Shown piece by piece: positions 45,899-55,088 of a DNA stretch of 64,000 bases. Within the stretch, counting starts at the first letter, position 1. The number at the start of each line of letters is the position of its first letter. A program made the position numbers and the translations under genes. Below the pieces are notes generated by a model that was given only the letters and a program-made list of their open reading frames with translations, did not search any database and was not told the DNA's origin. Origin of the DNA: Magnetospirillum sulfuroxidans (GTDB taxonomy: Bacteria; Pseudomonadota; Alphaproteobacteria; Rhodospirillales; Magnetospirillaceae). The stretch is taken from positions 372,001-436,000 of the forward strand of contig NZ_JAGTUF010000001.1 of the NCBI RefSeq assembly GCF_018224925.1, written 5' to 3'.

Positions 45899-46672
45899 TT
45901 ACTTTTCCGCGAACGCCTTTTCGATGACGTAATCGCCGGCGCCGGCATGGCTGCCCTGGTTGAAGCCGATGCTATCCAGGTAATCGGCCAGTTCGTTCAT
46001 CATGTTGGGGTTGCCGCAGATCATGATGCGGTCTTGTTCGCGGTTCAGCGGCGGCGCGCCGATATCGCTGAACAATTTGCCCGATTTCACCAGATCGGTG
46101 ATCCGGCCCTGATTGCGGAAATCTTCCCGTGTCACGGTGGGGTAATAGACCAGCTTGTGACGGGCTTCGTCGCCGAAGAATTCGTTCTTGGGCAATTCCT
46201 CGGTGATGAAATCCACATAGACCAGATCGTGGATGAAGCGGACGCCATGAACCAGGATGACTTGGTCGAAGCGTTCATACACTTCCGGATCCTTGATCAG
46301 CGACAGGAACGGCGCCAGTCCGGTGCCCGTCGACAGCAAATACAGGCGCTTTCCCGGCAACAGATTGGGCAGCACCAGGGTGCCGGTGGTCTTTTTGTTC
46401 ACCAAGATGGTGTCGCCCGGCTTGATGTGCTGTAGCCGCGAGGTCAGGGGGCCATTGGGCACCTTGATGGACAGAAATTCCAGATGTTCCTCGTAATTGG
46501 CGCTGACCATGGAATAGGCGCGCATCAGCGGCTTGCCATCCACCATCAGTCCGATCATGGCGAATTGGCCGTTTTCAAAGCGAAAGCCCGGGTCACGGTT
46601 CAATTTCAGGGTGAACAGGGAATCCGTCCAGTGGTGGACGTCCAGAACCGTCTTTTCCAGAATATTCGACAT
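45899..46672 (-). CDS. fpr: Ferredoxin-NADP reductase
   Basis: A 257-residue flavoprotein that moves electrons between NADPH and ferredoxin or flavodoxin. The FAD motif RAYSM lies near residue 50. The NADP-side motifs are LLSTGTGLAPFLSL near residue 113 and ICGNPNMMNEL near residue 220. The C terminus is YVIEKAFAEK, the bacterial (Azotobacter/Rhodobacter) subclass with an Ala-Phe-Ala-Glu-Lys-type tail. A good promoter at 46737-46765 and an AT-rich palindrome further upstream suggest regulated expression. It is convergent with the heme-oxygenase-fold gene. Confidence 0.95.
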   Translation of the reverse strand: MSNILEKTVLDVHHWTDSLFTLKLNRDPGFRFENGQFAMIGLMVDGKPLMRAYSMVSANYEEHLEFLSIKVPNGPLTSRLQHIKPGDTILVNKKTTGTLVLPNLLPGKRLYLLSTGTGLAPFLSLIKDPEVYERFDQVILVHGVRFIHDLVYVDFITEELPKNEFFGDEARHKLVYYPTVTREDFRNQGRITDLVKSGKLFSDIGAPPLNREQDRIMICGNPNMMNELADYLDSIGFNQGSHAGAGDYVIEKAFAEK

Positions 46673-46736
46673 GGACCTTTGCTCTTATGGCCAGAGAAAT
46701 AAAGATGGCGCGCCGCAATATGGCGGAACGCTCATC

Positions 46737-46765
46737 TACATAGCAATTCCATGACACAACATCAA
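46737..46765 (-). promoter_or_regulatory. Predicted fpr promoter
   Basis: Minus strand: -35 TTGATG (46760-46765), 17-bp spacer, -10 TATGTA (46737-46742), leaving a leader of about 58 nt before the fpr ATG. Confidence 0.5.
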
Positions 46766-46783
46766 GTTAAATGTACTTTTGAA

Positions 46784-46813
46784 ATTTATAACACTTAATT
46801 TAGTGTTATAAAT
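46784..46813. promoter_or_regulatory. AT-rich 12-bp inverted repeat upstream of fpr
   Basis: ATTTATAACACT / AGTGTTATAAAT with 6-nt centre TAATTT, a perfect 12-bp stem in an AT-rich patch unlike its GC-rich surroundings. It covers the last codons and stop of xthA and lies 19 bp before the fpr -35. It may be an operator for fpr or an end signal for xthA; no U tract is distinct from the stem. Confidence 0.4.
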
Positions 46814-47568
46814 ATGGGGGTGTGGTCGCTGGCTTTTTCCTGACCGCGCGGTCCCTTGTCGATGTCGCAGGCAAGCAGACGGTCGGCGGCGGCGGGCGAC
46901 AGCAGGAAATGGTCGATGCGCAAGCCGTTGTCGCGGGGCCAGGCGCCGGCCTGATAATCCCAAAAGGTAAAGTGGCGTCCCGGCTCTGGGTGCAGGGCGT
47001 GGAAGGCTTCGGTCAGGCCAAGGTGGCACAGCTCGCGGAACAGCGCCCGACTTTCCGGCCGGCAGAGGGCGTCATCGCTCCAGCCGGCGGGGTCATAGAC
47101 ATCGGCGTCGGTGGGGCAAATGTTGTAGTCGCCGCCAAGAACAAAGGGGATGTCGGCGGCCAGCAAGGTTTTGGCGTGCGCGATCAAACGGCGCATCCAG
47201 GCCAATTTGTACTCGAACTTGTCCCCCGGTGTCGGATTGCCGTTGGGCAGATACAGCGAGGCGACGCGCAAGCCCAAGATATCGGCCTGAATATAGCGGG
47301 CCTGCTCGTCCGCATCGTCGCCGGGCAGACGGCGCATGACATTGTCCAACGGATGGCGCGACAAGATGGCGACGCCATTATAGGATTTCTGCCCGTGGAC
47401 CGCCACGTGCCAGCCGGCGGCTTCGAATTCCATGGTGGGGAAGTTCTCGTCCTGGCATTTGATTTCCTGCAACAATACAACGTCGGGACAGGCGCTGTTC
47501 AGCCAATCCATCACGTTGGGCAGGCGGGCCTTAACGGAATTAACGTTCCAGGTTGCAATACGGAGCAT
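46795..47568 (-). CDS. xthA: Exodeoxyribonuclease III
   Basis: A 257-residue ExoIII/AP endonuclease that cuts at abasic sites and degrades duplex DNA from 3' ends. The motifs ATWNVNSVKARL (metal Asn), LLQEIKCQDENFP (metal Glu), YNGVAILSR, VLGGDYNICPTDADVYDP, FTFWDYQ, LRIDHFLLS and the C-terminal SDHTPIFI (catalytic His) are all visible. The start MLRIATWNVNSVK at 47568 is standard; a longer in-frame start at 47670 has no family support. The 5' ends of xthA and the DUF922 gene are 10 bp apart and divergent. Confidence 0.96.
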   Translation of the reverse strand: MLRIATWNVNSVKARLPNVMDWLNSACPDVVLLQEIKCQDENFPTMEFEAAGWHVAVHGQKSYNGVAILSRHPLDNVMRRLPGDDADEQARYIQADILGLRVASLYLPNGNPTPGDKFEYKLAWMRRLIAHAKTLLAADIPFVLGGDYNICPTDADVYDPAGWSDDALCRPESRALFRELCHLGLTEAFHALHPEPGRHFTFWDYQAGAWPRDNGLRIDHFLLSPAAADRLLACDIDKGPRGQEKASDHTPIFITLN

Positions 47569-47578
47569 GGTGCCTCGG

Positions 47579-48238
47579 ATGTGGATGGACGCGAAGAAGC
47601 CGATACTGGCGCTGGTCTTGGTTCTGGCATGGATGCCGGCCTGGGCGCAATCCTGCCCGCCCATGCCCAAGGCTGAATTTCAGTTGGAAACCGGCCAATT
47701 GTCGCCCACCTATCGCAATGACCGCAGCCGTGTCGAGGTGGCCCGGTTGGCTGGATTGGGGCGGCGGGGGTACAATCAACAGGGGTTGACGCAGAGCGAG
47801 ACCCAGTTTTCCCTGACCGTTAGCGTAAATGCCGCCGTGTTGGATCGCAATCGAACCTGTGTCGCCGTGGGCAAGGTCGTTGGCGTTTGGCAGCTCAGCC
47901 GCCTGGAGGTCGATATCGTGCGCGAACACCCGCCCGGCACCTGTGCCCATGCGGTCATCCGCGCTCATGAAGACCAGCATGTGGCGCTGGCGCAGCAATT
48001 GTTCATTCGCCATATCGGCCCCATCCGCGCCCGTTTGGCCCAATTGGTGGGCGACATGCGGCCGACGCTGACCAGCATGCCGCCGGCGGCGGCGAGCCAG
48101 GCTTTGCGCAGCCGATTGATGGCCGGGATGCAAACGACACTGGCGGCGTTCGATCGAGACCTTGCCCGCGCGAACGCCGCCATCGACACGGTGGAGAATT
48201 ATCGGGCGGAAACCGCCAAATGTCCCCGTTGGGATTGA
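47579..48238 (+). CDS. Secreted DUF922-like zinc protease
   Basis: A 219-residue exported protein. A signal peptide covers residues 1-22 (ILALVLVLAWMPAWA). The metal motif HEDQH in IRAHEDQHVALAQQLF fits HExxH of the DUF922 putative secreted metalloprotease family. Flanking Cys residues (CVAV, CAHA and the terminal CPRW) may form disulfides. Proteolysis is inferred from the motif only. It starts only 10 bp from the divergent xthA start, so the two promoters must overlap each other's coding ends. It ends flush against the erpA stop. Confidence 0.78.
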   Translation: MWMDAKKPILALVLVLAWMPAWAQSCPPMPKAEFQLETGQLSPTYRNDRSRVEVARLAGLGRRGYNQQGLTQSETQFSLTVSVNAAVLDRNRTCVAVGKVVGVWQLSRLEVDIVREHPPGTCAHAVIRAHEDQHVALAQQLFIRHIGPIRARLAQLVGDMRPTLTSMPPAAASQALRSRLMAGMQTTLAAFDRDLARANAAIDTVENYRAETAKCPRWD

Positions 48239-48568
48239 TTACATGGCAAAGCTGGTGCCGCAGCCACAGGTCGATGTCGCCTGCGGATTGCGGAACTGGA
48301 AGCTGGCCCCCATCAGATCTTCGACGAAATCGACCTCGGTCCCGTCCAGCAGCTCCAGCGAGGTCTGATCGACCACCAGCTTGACGCCGTGCTGTTCGCT
48401 GACCACGTCGTCTTCGCCGGTCTTGTCGTCCAATTCGATGTTGTACTGGAAGCCGGAACAGCCGCCGCCCGATACGCCCAGGCGCAGCATCATGTTGGGC
48501 TTGCCTTCCATGGCGATCAGGACTTGCACGCGCTGGGCGGCGCTGGGGGTGAGGATAAGGCTGGACAT
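48239..48568 (-). CDS. erpA: Iron-sulfur cluster insertion protein
   Basis: A 109-residue A-type carrier (ErpA/IscA family) that delivers iron-sulfur clusters to target enzymes. It has the three conserved Cys: one in GGGCSGFQYN near residue 37 and two in TCGCGTSF near the C terminus. Length and the opening LILTPSAAQRVQVL are typical. The erpA | dgt-argS divergent order is widespread in alphaproteobacteria. Confidence 0.95.
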   Translation of the reverse strand: MSSLILTPSAAQRVQVLIAMEGKPNMMLRLGVSGGGCSGFQYNIELDDKTGEDDVVSEQHGVKLVVDQTSLELLDGTEVDFVEDLMGASFQFRNPQATSTCGCGTSFAM

Positions 48569-48694
48569 GTATGAACCTCGATGCGTTGTGACTGGCCCGG
48601 CGGAATTGAAAACAGCTTAGCATATGCGATATGGGGCGTGGTAGCCGAAGGGCAAGTGGTTGCGTTCAGCCGATACGGGCGTTAGTGTCCGGGC

Positions 48695-49897
48695 ATGAGC
48701 GAACATCCGTTGTCCAGATCCGCCATTCTTGCGCCTTTCGCCTGCCGGCCGGAAGAAACGCGCGGGCGCCTGCACGCGGAGCCGGAAAGCGGCACGCGTT
48801 CGCCGTTCCAGCGCGACCGCGACCGCATCATCCATTCCGCCGCCTTCCGCCGCTTGCAATATAAGACGCAGGTGTTCGTCTATCACGAAGGCGACAATTT
48901 CAGGACGCGGTTGACCCATTCGCTGGAAGTGTCGCAAATCGCCCGCTCCATCGCCCGTGTGCTGGGGCTGGAAGAAGACCTGGCCGAATCCTTGGCCCTG
49001 GCCCATGATCTTGGTCACACTCCGTTCGGTCATGCCGGCGAGGATGCGCTTCAGGACGTTTTGGCCCAATTTGGCGGCTTTGATCATAACGCCCAGTCGT
49101 TGCGTGTGGTCACCAAGCTGGAACGCCGCTATATCCAGTTCGACGGACTCAATCTGACGTGGGAAACCCTTGAGGGGCTGGTCAAGCATAACGGCCCGCT
49201 AACCGGCCCGCTGGCCGCCCCGCGAGAAGACGATCTGCCCGGCGCCATCACCGAATATGTCGGCCGGCACGATCTGGAACTAAAAAGCTATGCCAGCGCC
49301 GAGGCGCAGGCGGCGGCGCTGTCCGACGACATTGCCTATAACAATCACGACATCGATGACGGTTTGCGGGCAGGATTGTTCACCATCAAGGATCTGGCCG
49401 ACGTGCCGTTGGTTGGCCCCGTGTTTCATGCCGTGATCAAAGAACATCCCGATGCTGATTTCAGCCTGCATATCCACGAGGCGGTGCGGCGGATGATCGG
49501 CATGATGATCATCGATTGTATCGACGAAACCCGGCGCCGGGTGGCTGAGTTTAAGCCACGATCGGCCGGTGACGTGCGCAGCCTGAAGGTGCCGTTGGTG
49601 TCGTTCTCCGACGCGATGCGGGCCAATGACCGGGCGCTGAAGAAATTCCTGTTTCCCAACATGTACCGCCATTTCACCGTCAATCGCATGACCAGCAAGG
49701 GACGGCGGGTGGTCAAGGATCTGTTCACCCTGCTGTTCGCCGAGCCCGGATGTTTGCCGCCGGAATGGCGCCGTCTGACCGATGGCGCCGGCACGGCCAA
49801 GACCGCCCGCGTCGTTGCCGATTATATTGCCGGCATGACGGATCGTTTCGCCCTGGACGAGCATCGTCGTCTGTTTGACATGCAAGAGAAGCCCTGA
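48695..49897 (+). CDS. dgt: dGTP triphosphohydrolase-like protein
   Basis: A 400-residue HD-domain dNTPase (type 2 dGTPase-like) that splits deoxynucleoside triphosphates to nucleosides and tripolyphosphate. Motifs are RDRDRIIHSAAFRRLQYKTQVF with the first His, TRLTHSLEVSQIAR, AHDLGHTPFGHAGE (HD pair), and SDDIAYNNHDIDD with the final Asp. The length of about 400 is normal. It is directly followed by argS with no gap. In many alphaproteobacteria these genes are together. Confidence 0.94.
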   Translation: MSEHPLSRSAILAPFACRPEETRGRLHAEPESGTRSPFQRDRDRIIHSAAFRRLQYKTQVFVYHEGDNFRTRLTHSLEVSQIARSIARVLGLEEDLAESLALAHDLGHTPFGHAGEDALQDVLAQFGGFDHNAQSLRVVTKLERRYIQFDGLNLTWETLEGLVKHNGPLTGPLAAPREDDLPGAITEYVGRHDLELKSYASAEAQAAALSDDIAYNNHDIDDGLRAGLFTIKDLADVPLVGPVFHAVIKEHPDADFSLHIHEAVRRMIGMMIIDCIDETRRRVAEFKPRSAGDVRSLKVPLVSFSDAMRANDRALKKFLFPNMYRHFTVNRMTSKGRRVVKDLFTLLFAEPGCLPPEWRRLTDGAGTAKTARVVADYIAGMTDRFALDEHRRLFDMQEKP

Positions 49898-51640
49898 ATG
49901 AACCTGTTCAAGTATTTCCGCGAAGAAATCATCGTCGCTCTGTCGCGTCTGAACCTGCCCGACGGCCTGGACACCGGCAAGGTGACGGCTGAACCCCCGC
50001 GTGAGGAAGCGCACGGCGACGTCGCCACCAATGCCGCCATGGTGCTGTCCAAGCCCGCCGGCATGAAGCCACGCGATCTGGCCGAGGCCTTGGCGGCGCA
50101 ATTGCGGACTCATCCGGCGGTGACGGCGGTGGAAATCGCCGGCCCCGGCTTCATCAATTTGCGTTTGGTGGAAAGCTTCTGGGCCGAACGTCTGGGCGAT
50201 ATTTTGCGCGCAGGGACGACCTATGGCGATTCCGATATGGGCGGTCAGCGGCCGATCAATGTCGAATACGTTTCCGCCAATCCCACCGGCCCCATGCATA
50301 TCGGCCATGCCCGTGGCGCCGTTATCGGCGACGCCTTGGCCTCGTTGCTGGCCAAGGCCGGTTTTGCCGTCAGCCGCGAATATTACATCAACGATGCTGG
50401 CGCCCAGGTCGATGTGCTGGCCCGTTCCATTCATTTGCGCTATCGCGAGGCCCTGGGCGAGGAAATCGGCGATATTCCCGAAGGCCTGTATCCGGGCGAT
50501 TATCTGAAGCCGGCCGGTGCCCAATTGGTCACGTTGCACGGGGATAAATATCAGACCGCGCCGGAATCCGAATGGCTGGCGTCGTTTCGTCTGTTCGCCG
50601 TCGATGCGATGATGGACATGATCCGCGACGATCTGGCTGCCCTTGGCGTCAAGCACGACGTCTTCACCTCGGAACGCGGGCTGGTGGAAAGCGGCCGCGT
50701 CGATGCGGCGCTTGAGTTCCTGGCGGGTCTGGGGCAGGTCTATGAAGGCGTGCTGGAACCGCCCAAGGGCAAGGTGCTTGACGATTGGGAACCGCGCCCA
50801 CAGACCCTGTTCCGCGCCACCGCCTTTGGCGATGACGTTGACCGGCCGTTGAAAAAGTCGGATGGCTCGTGGACTTATTTCGCGTCCGACATCGCTTATC
50901 ACCTGGATAAGTTCCGTCGCGGCTTCCCCGAGATGATCGACATCTGGGGCGCCGATCACGGCGGCTATGTCAAGCGCATGCAGGCCGCTGTCAAGGCGGT
51001 GAGCGAGGGCGGCGGGGCGTTGGACGTCAAATTGTGCCAGATGGTCAATCTGATGAAGGGCGGCCAACCGTTCAAGATGAGCAAGCGGGCCGGCACCTTT
51101 GTCACTTTGCGCGATCTGGTCGACCAAGTCGGCAAGGACGTGGTCCGCTTCATCATGCTGACCCGCAAGAACGACGCCCATCTGGATTTCGATCTCGACA
51201 AGGTGCTGGAACAGTCGCGCGACAATCCGGTGTTCTATGTGCAATACGCCCATGCCCGCTGCCATTCGGTGCTGCGCCACGGCGTGACGGCTTTGGCCGG
51301 CGCTGATCTGTCCGCCGCCGCTTTGGCGGCGGGGCCATTGGCGCGCTTGACCGATCCGGCCGAGCTGAGTGTAATCAAGGTGCTGGCCAGTTGGCCGCGT
51401 CTGGTGGAAAGCGCCGCCGAAGCGCACGAACCGCATCGGGTGGCGTTCTATCTCAACGACGTGGCCGCCGCCTTCCATGGTCTGTGGAACAAGGGCAAGG
51501 ACGATACCCAATTGCGCTTCCTGATCGAAGGCGATGCCGAATTGTCCCTGGCCCGCATGGCACTGGTCCGTGCCGTCGCCGATGTGATCGCATCGGGGCT
51601 GGCGGTGTTTGGTGTGGAACCGATGGAGGAGATGCGCTGA
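49898..51640 (+). CDS. argS: Arginyl-tRNA synthetase
   Basis: A 580-residue class I synthetase that charges tRNA-Arg. An N-terminal additional domain covers residues 1-90. The HIGH-type motif is [12 protein letters not shown] near residue 130. The KMSK-type motif is [10 protein letters not shown] near residue 390. The C-terminal anticodon-binding domain ends with [19 protein letters not shown]. Length is normal. The ATG follows the dgt stop codon immediately, so translation is coupled. Confidence 0.97.
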   Translation: MNLFKYFREEIIVALSRLNLPDGLDTGKVTAEPPREEAHGDVATNAAMVLSKPAGMKPRDLAEALAAQLRTHPAVTAVEIAGPGFINLRLVESFWAERLGDILRAGTTYGDSDMGGQRPINVEYVSANPTGPMHIGHARGAVIGDALASLLAKAGFAVSREYYINDAGAQVDVLARSIHLRYREALGEEIGDIPEGLYPGDYLKPAGAQLVTLHGDKYQTAPESEWLASFRLFAVDAMMDMIRDDLAALGVKHDVFTSERGLVESGRVDAALEFLAGLGQVYEGVLEPPKGKVLDDWEPRPQTLFRATAFGDDVDRPLKKSDGSWTYFASDIAYHLDKFRRGFPEMIDIWGADHGGYVKRMQAAVKAVSEGGGALDVKLCQMVNLMKGGQPFKMSKRAGTFVTLRDLVDQVGKDVVRFIMLTRKNDAHLDFDLDKVLEQSRDNPVFYVQYAHARCHSVLRHGVTALAGADLSAAALAAGPLARLTDPAELSVIKVLASWPRLVESAAEAHEPHRVAFYLNDVAAAFHGLWNKGKDDTQLRFLIEGDAELSLARMALVRAVADVIASGLAVFGVEPMEEMR

Positions 51641-51641
51641 C

Positions 51642-52541
51642 ATGGCGGGACATCCCGACGACGATTACGATCGCGATATCCTCGATATCATCCCCGAACG
51701 TTTTGACGCCGATGCCGATTCCTATCAGGCGCGCGCCGGCAGCCGGCTGCGCAATTGGCTGATTTTAGGCGGTGCGGTTCTGACCGTCGGGGTTGCCGTC
51801 GCTGTCGGGTGGCGTCTGATCGCCGGCGGTGGCGATAGCGCCAACGGCATTCCGGTGATTTCCGCCGACCAGCGCCCGATCAAGATCCGGCCCGATGATC
51901 GGGGCGGCATGCAGGTGCCCAACCAGGACAAGTTGGTCTATGGCCGCCTGGAACAAGGCGACGGCGATGCCAAGGTCGAACGCCTGCTGCCGGCGGCCGA
52001 GCAACCCGTGCCGCCGCGACCGGCGCCGATGCAGGCCCCGGCCAAGCCGGCCGCTCCGGTTCAGGAAGTGTTGAAGCCGCCGCCGGCTCCGGTGATGCCG
52101 CCCATGTCGGCTCCGGCCCCCGTGGTCAAGCCGGTCGAGACCATGGCGCCGTCCGCTCCGCCCCCCGTTGCGGCCCCAGCCCCAGCAAAGGTGGCGGTTG
52201 CGCCCAGTCCGGCCGCTCCTCCGGCGGTGAAGCCTGCGCCGGCACCCATTTCGGCCCCGGCTCCGGCTGCGGCCAAATCCGCGGCCTTGGCCAGTGGCGA
52301 TTATCTGGTGCAATTGGGGGCGCTGCGTTCGGCCCCCGATGCGGAAAAGGAATGGGGGCGCATTCAGCGTGCCAATGGCGATGTTTTGGGCGGCTTGAAA
52401 TCCGATGTGGTTCAGGTCGATTTGGGGGCCAAGGGGGTGTTCTGGCGTTTACGGGCAGGGCCTTTAAACGAGCAATCGGCGCGCCATGTCTGTGGGGAAC
52501 TCAAGACCAGGAATCAGGGGTGCATGGTTGTCCGCAAATAA
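51642..52541 (+). CDS. SPOR-domain membrane protein
   Basis: A 299-residue inner-membrane-anchored protein. The short cytoplasmic N terminus is acidic (HPDDDYDRDILDIIPERFD) and one TM helix lies near residues 43-63 (NWLILGGAVLTVGVAVAVGW). A long periplasmic Ala/Pro-rich linker (residues 120-220) leads to the C-terminal SPOR domain (GDYLVQLGALRSAPDAEKEW, ending CGELKTRNQGCMVVRK). SPOR domains bind denuded septal peptidoglycan, so a cell-division role is likely. The linker is heavily biased in composition. It overlaps nagZ. Confidence 0.9.
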   Translation: MAGHPDDDYDRDILDIIPERFDADADSYQARAGSRLRNWLILGGAVLTVGVAVAVGWRLIAGGGDSANGIPVISADQRPIKIRPDDRGGMQVPNQDKLVYGRLEQGDGDAKVERLLPAAEQPVPPRPAPMQAPAKPAAPVQEVLKPPPAPVMPPMSAPAPVVKPVETMAPSAPPPVAAPAPAKVAVAPSPAAPPAVKPAPAPISAPAPAAAKSAALASGDYLVQLGALRSAPDAEKEWGRIQRANGDVLGGLKSDVVQVDLGAKGVFWRLRAGPLNEQSARHVCGELKTRNQGCMVVRK

Positions 52542-53550
52542 TTCAATCCCCGCCGCCGCTCTGTTCGGCTGTGCCGGTCTTAGTCTGAGCGAGGCCGAAA
52601 GGCGGTTCTTCGCCCAGGTTGATCCGCTGGGCTTTATCTTGTTTGCCCGCAACATCGCTTCCCCCGATCAGGTGCGGGAGCTGGTGCGCCAATTGCGCGA
52701 CAGCGTTGGCCGCGCCGATGCCCCGGTGCTGATCGACCAGGAAGGCGGCCGGGTTCAACGCCTGCGGCCGCCGCATTGGCGGTCGGCGCCGCCGGGGGCG
52801 GCTTTTGCCGCCTTGGCCGACCGCGATTTAGACGGCGCCATGGCTGCCTTGCGGCTTAATTACCGGCTGATTGGCCAGGAACTGGCCGATCTGGGGATCG
52901 ACGTCGATTGCGCCCCGGTTCTCGATGTTCCGGTGGCTGGCGCCCATGATGTCATCGGTGATCGCGCCTTTGGTCAGACCCCCGACCGGGTCGCCGATCT
53001 TGGCCGGGCTGTCTGCGACGGCTTGTTGGATCAAGGGGTGTTGCCGGTGATCAAGCACATTCCCGGTCACGGCCGCGCCATGGTCGACAGCCATCTGTCG
53101 TTGCCGGTGGTCCATGCCGGCCGGGCTGAATTGGAGGCCCAGGATTTTGCCCCCTTCATCGCCTTGCGCGATCAGCCCTGGGCGATGACCGCCCATGTGG
53201 TCTACACCGCCATCGATGATCGGGCTCCGGCCACCACCTCGGTCAAGGTCATTGGCGAAATCATTCGCGGTTTGATCGGCTTTGAGGGCTTGCTGATTTC
53301 CGACGATCTGTCGATGAAGGCCCTGGGCGGCAGTTTCGCTGAGCGGACCACCGCCAGCCTGGCTGCCGGCTGCGATGTGGTTTTGCATTGTAACGGCCAG
53401 ATGGATGAAATGAACGCCATTGCCGCTGCTCTTCGGCCGCTCAGTGAAAATGCCCGTGAACGGCTGGCCCGTGGCCAGCGCCTCAAGCGAAACCAAGGCG
53501 CGGTTGATGCCGTCGCCGCCGCCGCTGAAATCGCCAGGATGTTGGCATGA
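52528..53550 (+). CDS. nagZ: Beta-N-acetylhexosaminidase
   Basis: A 340-residue family 3 glycoside hydrolase that removes N-acetylglucosamine from muropeptides during cell-wall recycling in the cytosol. The catalytic segment KHIPGHGRAMVDSH near residue 180 and LISDDLSMKALGG near residue 265 are family hallmarks. TTG 52528 is preferred because AGGGG precedes it and it gives the usual N terminus; ATG 52486 would extend the overlap with the SPOR gene to 56 bp. Its end overlaps the next gene by 4 bp (ATGA). Confidence 0.93.
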   Translation: MSANNSIPAAALFGCAGLSLSEAERRFFAQVDPLGFILFARNIASPDQVRELVRQLRDSVGRADAPVLIDQEGGRVQRLRPPHWRSAPPGAAFAALADRDLDGAMAALRLNYRLIGQELADLGIDVDCAPVLDVPVAGAHDVIGDRAFGQTPDRVADLGRAVCDGLLDQGVLPVIKHIPGHGRAMVDSHLSLPVVHAGRAELEAQDFAPFIALRDQPWAMTAHVVYTAIDDRAPATTSVKVIGEIIRGLIGFEGLLISDDLSMKALGGSFAERTTASLAAGCDVVLHCNGQMDEMNAIAAALRPLSENARERLARGQRLKRNQGAVDAVAAAAEIARMLA

Positions 53551-54230
53551 AAGACTTTATCGGCCTGGTGCAACAGATATCGGTGGTGGCGCTGCCGCTG
53601 GTTTTCGCCATTACTCTGCACGAGGCCGCGCACGGCTATGCCGCCTTGGCCTTGGGCGACGACACCGCCAAGCGGGCCGGGCGGATTTCATTGAACCCGC
53701 TGCGCCATATTGATCTGTTCGGCTCGATCATCGTGCCGGCCTTGCTGTTGTTCATGGGCAGCTTCATCTTCGGTTGGGCGAAGCCGGTCCCGGTGGATTT
53801 CCGCCGGTTGCGGAATCCCCGTTACGGCATGGTGCTGGTTGCCGCCGCCGGTCCGGCCAGCAATATCGTCATGGCCATCATCGCGATCCTTTTGATCGGC
53901 TGGGTCGGCAGCTTGCCCGATTCCGCCGTCGATTGGGCGCGGCTGAACCTTGCCAATGCCATCTACCTTAATCTGCTGCTGGCGGTGTTCAACATGATCC
54001 CGATGCCGCCGCTGGATGGCGGCCGGGTGGCGGTGGGGTTGCTGCCCCGTCGGCTGGCTTACCCGCTGGCGCAGTTGGAAGACAAGGGCATCTTGATCGT
54101 CATTGGCCTGTTGATGTTCCTTCCCATGCTGACCGGTTTCATCGGGCACCGCATCGACCCCTTTGATCTGGTCATCCAACCGGTGATCAACGGTCTGTTG
54201 ACGGTGCTGGTATCGGTGTTCGGCGGCTAG
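53547..54230 (+). CDS. Site-2-protease-family intramembrane metalloprotease
   Basis: A 227-residue membrane protein of peptidase family M50. The zinc motif HEAAH lies in ITLHEAAHGYAALALGD (near residues 25-40) and the second metal site is NMIPMPPLDGGRV in a later helix. About five to six TM helices are predicted. There is no PDZ domain, so it belongs to the short rhomboid-neighbour type found in the nagZ-scpA cluster of many alphaproteobacteria. Substrate unknown. Confidence 0.9.
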   Translation: MKDFIGLVQQISVVALPLVFAITLHEAAHGYAALALGDDTAKRAGRISLNPLRHIDLFGSIIVPALLLFMGSFIFGWAKPVPVDFRRLRNPRYGMVLVAAAGPASNIVMAIIAILLIGWVGSLPDSAVDWARLNLANAIYLNLLLAVFNMIPMPPLDGGRVAVGLLPRRLAYPLAQLEDKGILIVIGLLMFLPMLTGFIGHRIDPFDLVIQPVINGLLTVLVSVFGG

Positions 54231-54293
54231 CGTCGCAGGCTTTGTCATGCTATTGTGGCGATCGTTCAGGCAGCCACAATATGTTGCGCAAAC

Positions 54294-55088
54294 ATGCAGG
54301 CAGATGTTTTCCAAGCGGATAACGACGGCCCCCAGCGTTCCCCCGAGGAGCGGCTGGTGCTCGACCTTGAGGGATTCGAGGGGCCGCTTGATGTCTTGCT
54401 GACTTTGGCGCGTGACCAAAAGGTCGATCTGGCCAAGATTTCCATTCTCAAACTGGCTGATCAGTACCTGGAATTCGTCAACCGCATTCGCCAGCGTCAC
54501 CTGGATCTGGCGGCGGAATATCTGGTGATGGCGGCATGGCTGGCATATCTGAAGTCGCGCCTGCTGCTGCCCGAACCGGAACCCGAGCAGGAAGACCTGC
54601 CCAGCGCCGCCGAAATGGCCGATATCCTGGCCTTTCGCCTCCGCCGATTAGAGGCCATGCAGCGCCTGGGCACCGGCTTGGTCAACCGGGCCCGGTTGGG
54701 CCGCGATGTTTTCGTCCGGGGCGAGCCGGAAGAGGTGGCGGTGGTCACCCATTCGCTGTTCGACGTGCAATTGTTCGATTTGCTCAAGGCTTATTCCGAC
54801 CATGTGGTCCGCACCTCGGTGCGCACCTTGCACATCGAAGCCCCCGATCTTTATTCGGTCGAGGACGCGCTCAGGCGATTGGAGCGCATGCTTGGCACCA
54901 TGCCCGATTGGTCGGTGTTGTCGGCCTATCTGCCGTCGTTCCAAGGCGACGCGCTGAAAATGAAATCGGCGATGGCCTCGACCTTCATCGCCGCGTTAGA
55001 GCTGGCCAAGCAGGGGCGGCTGCAATTGCGCCAAGATGGCGGCCCGTATTCGCCCATCTACGTCAAGACCGGAGACGTGGCGGCGTGA
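54294..55088 (+). CDS. scpA: Segregation and condensation protein A
   Basis: A 264-residue kleisin that binds the SMC heads with ScpB to compact and segregate the chromosome. The N-terminal segment LVLDLEGFEGPLDVLLTLARDQKVDLAKI is diagnostic. The C-terminal winged-helix part ends with FIAALELAKQGRLQLRQ. ATG 54294 is selected; an in-frame GTG at 54255 would add 13 non-family residues. The last 4 bp overlap scpB. Confidence 0.94.
   Translation: MQADVFQADNDGPQRSPEERLVLDLEGFEGPLDVLLTLARDQKVDLAKISILKLADQYLEFVNRIRQRHLDLAAEYLVMAAWLAYLKSRLLLPEPEPEQEDLPSAAEMADILAFRLRRLEAMQRLGTGLVNRARLGRDVFVRGEPEEVAVVTHSLFDVQLFDLLKAYSDHVVRTSVRTLHIEAPDLYSVEDALRRLERMLGTMPDWSVLSAYLPSFQGDALKMKSAMASTFIAALELAKQGRLQLRQDGGPYSPIYVKTGDVAA

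Noticed and set aside
49280-51643. 787-codon minus-strand open frame across dgt and argS
   Set aside because: Opposite two well-supported conserved genes; residue composition is typical of antisense frames.
52010-52280. Pro/Ala repeats in the SPOR gene considered as a separate repeat element
   Set aside because: Low-complexity periplasmic linker within one intact reading frame.
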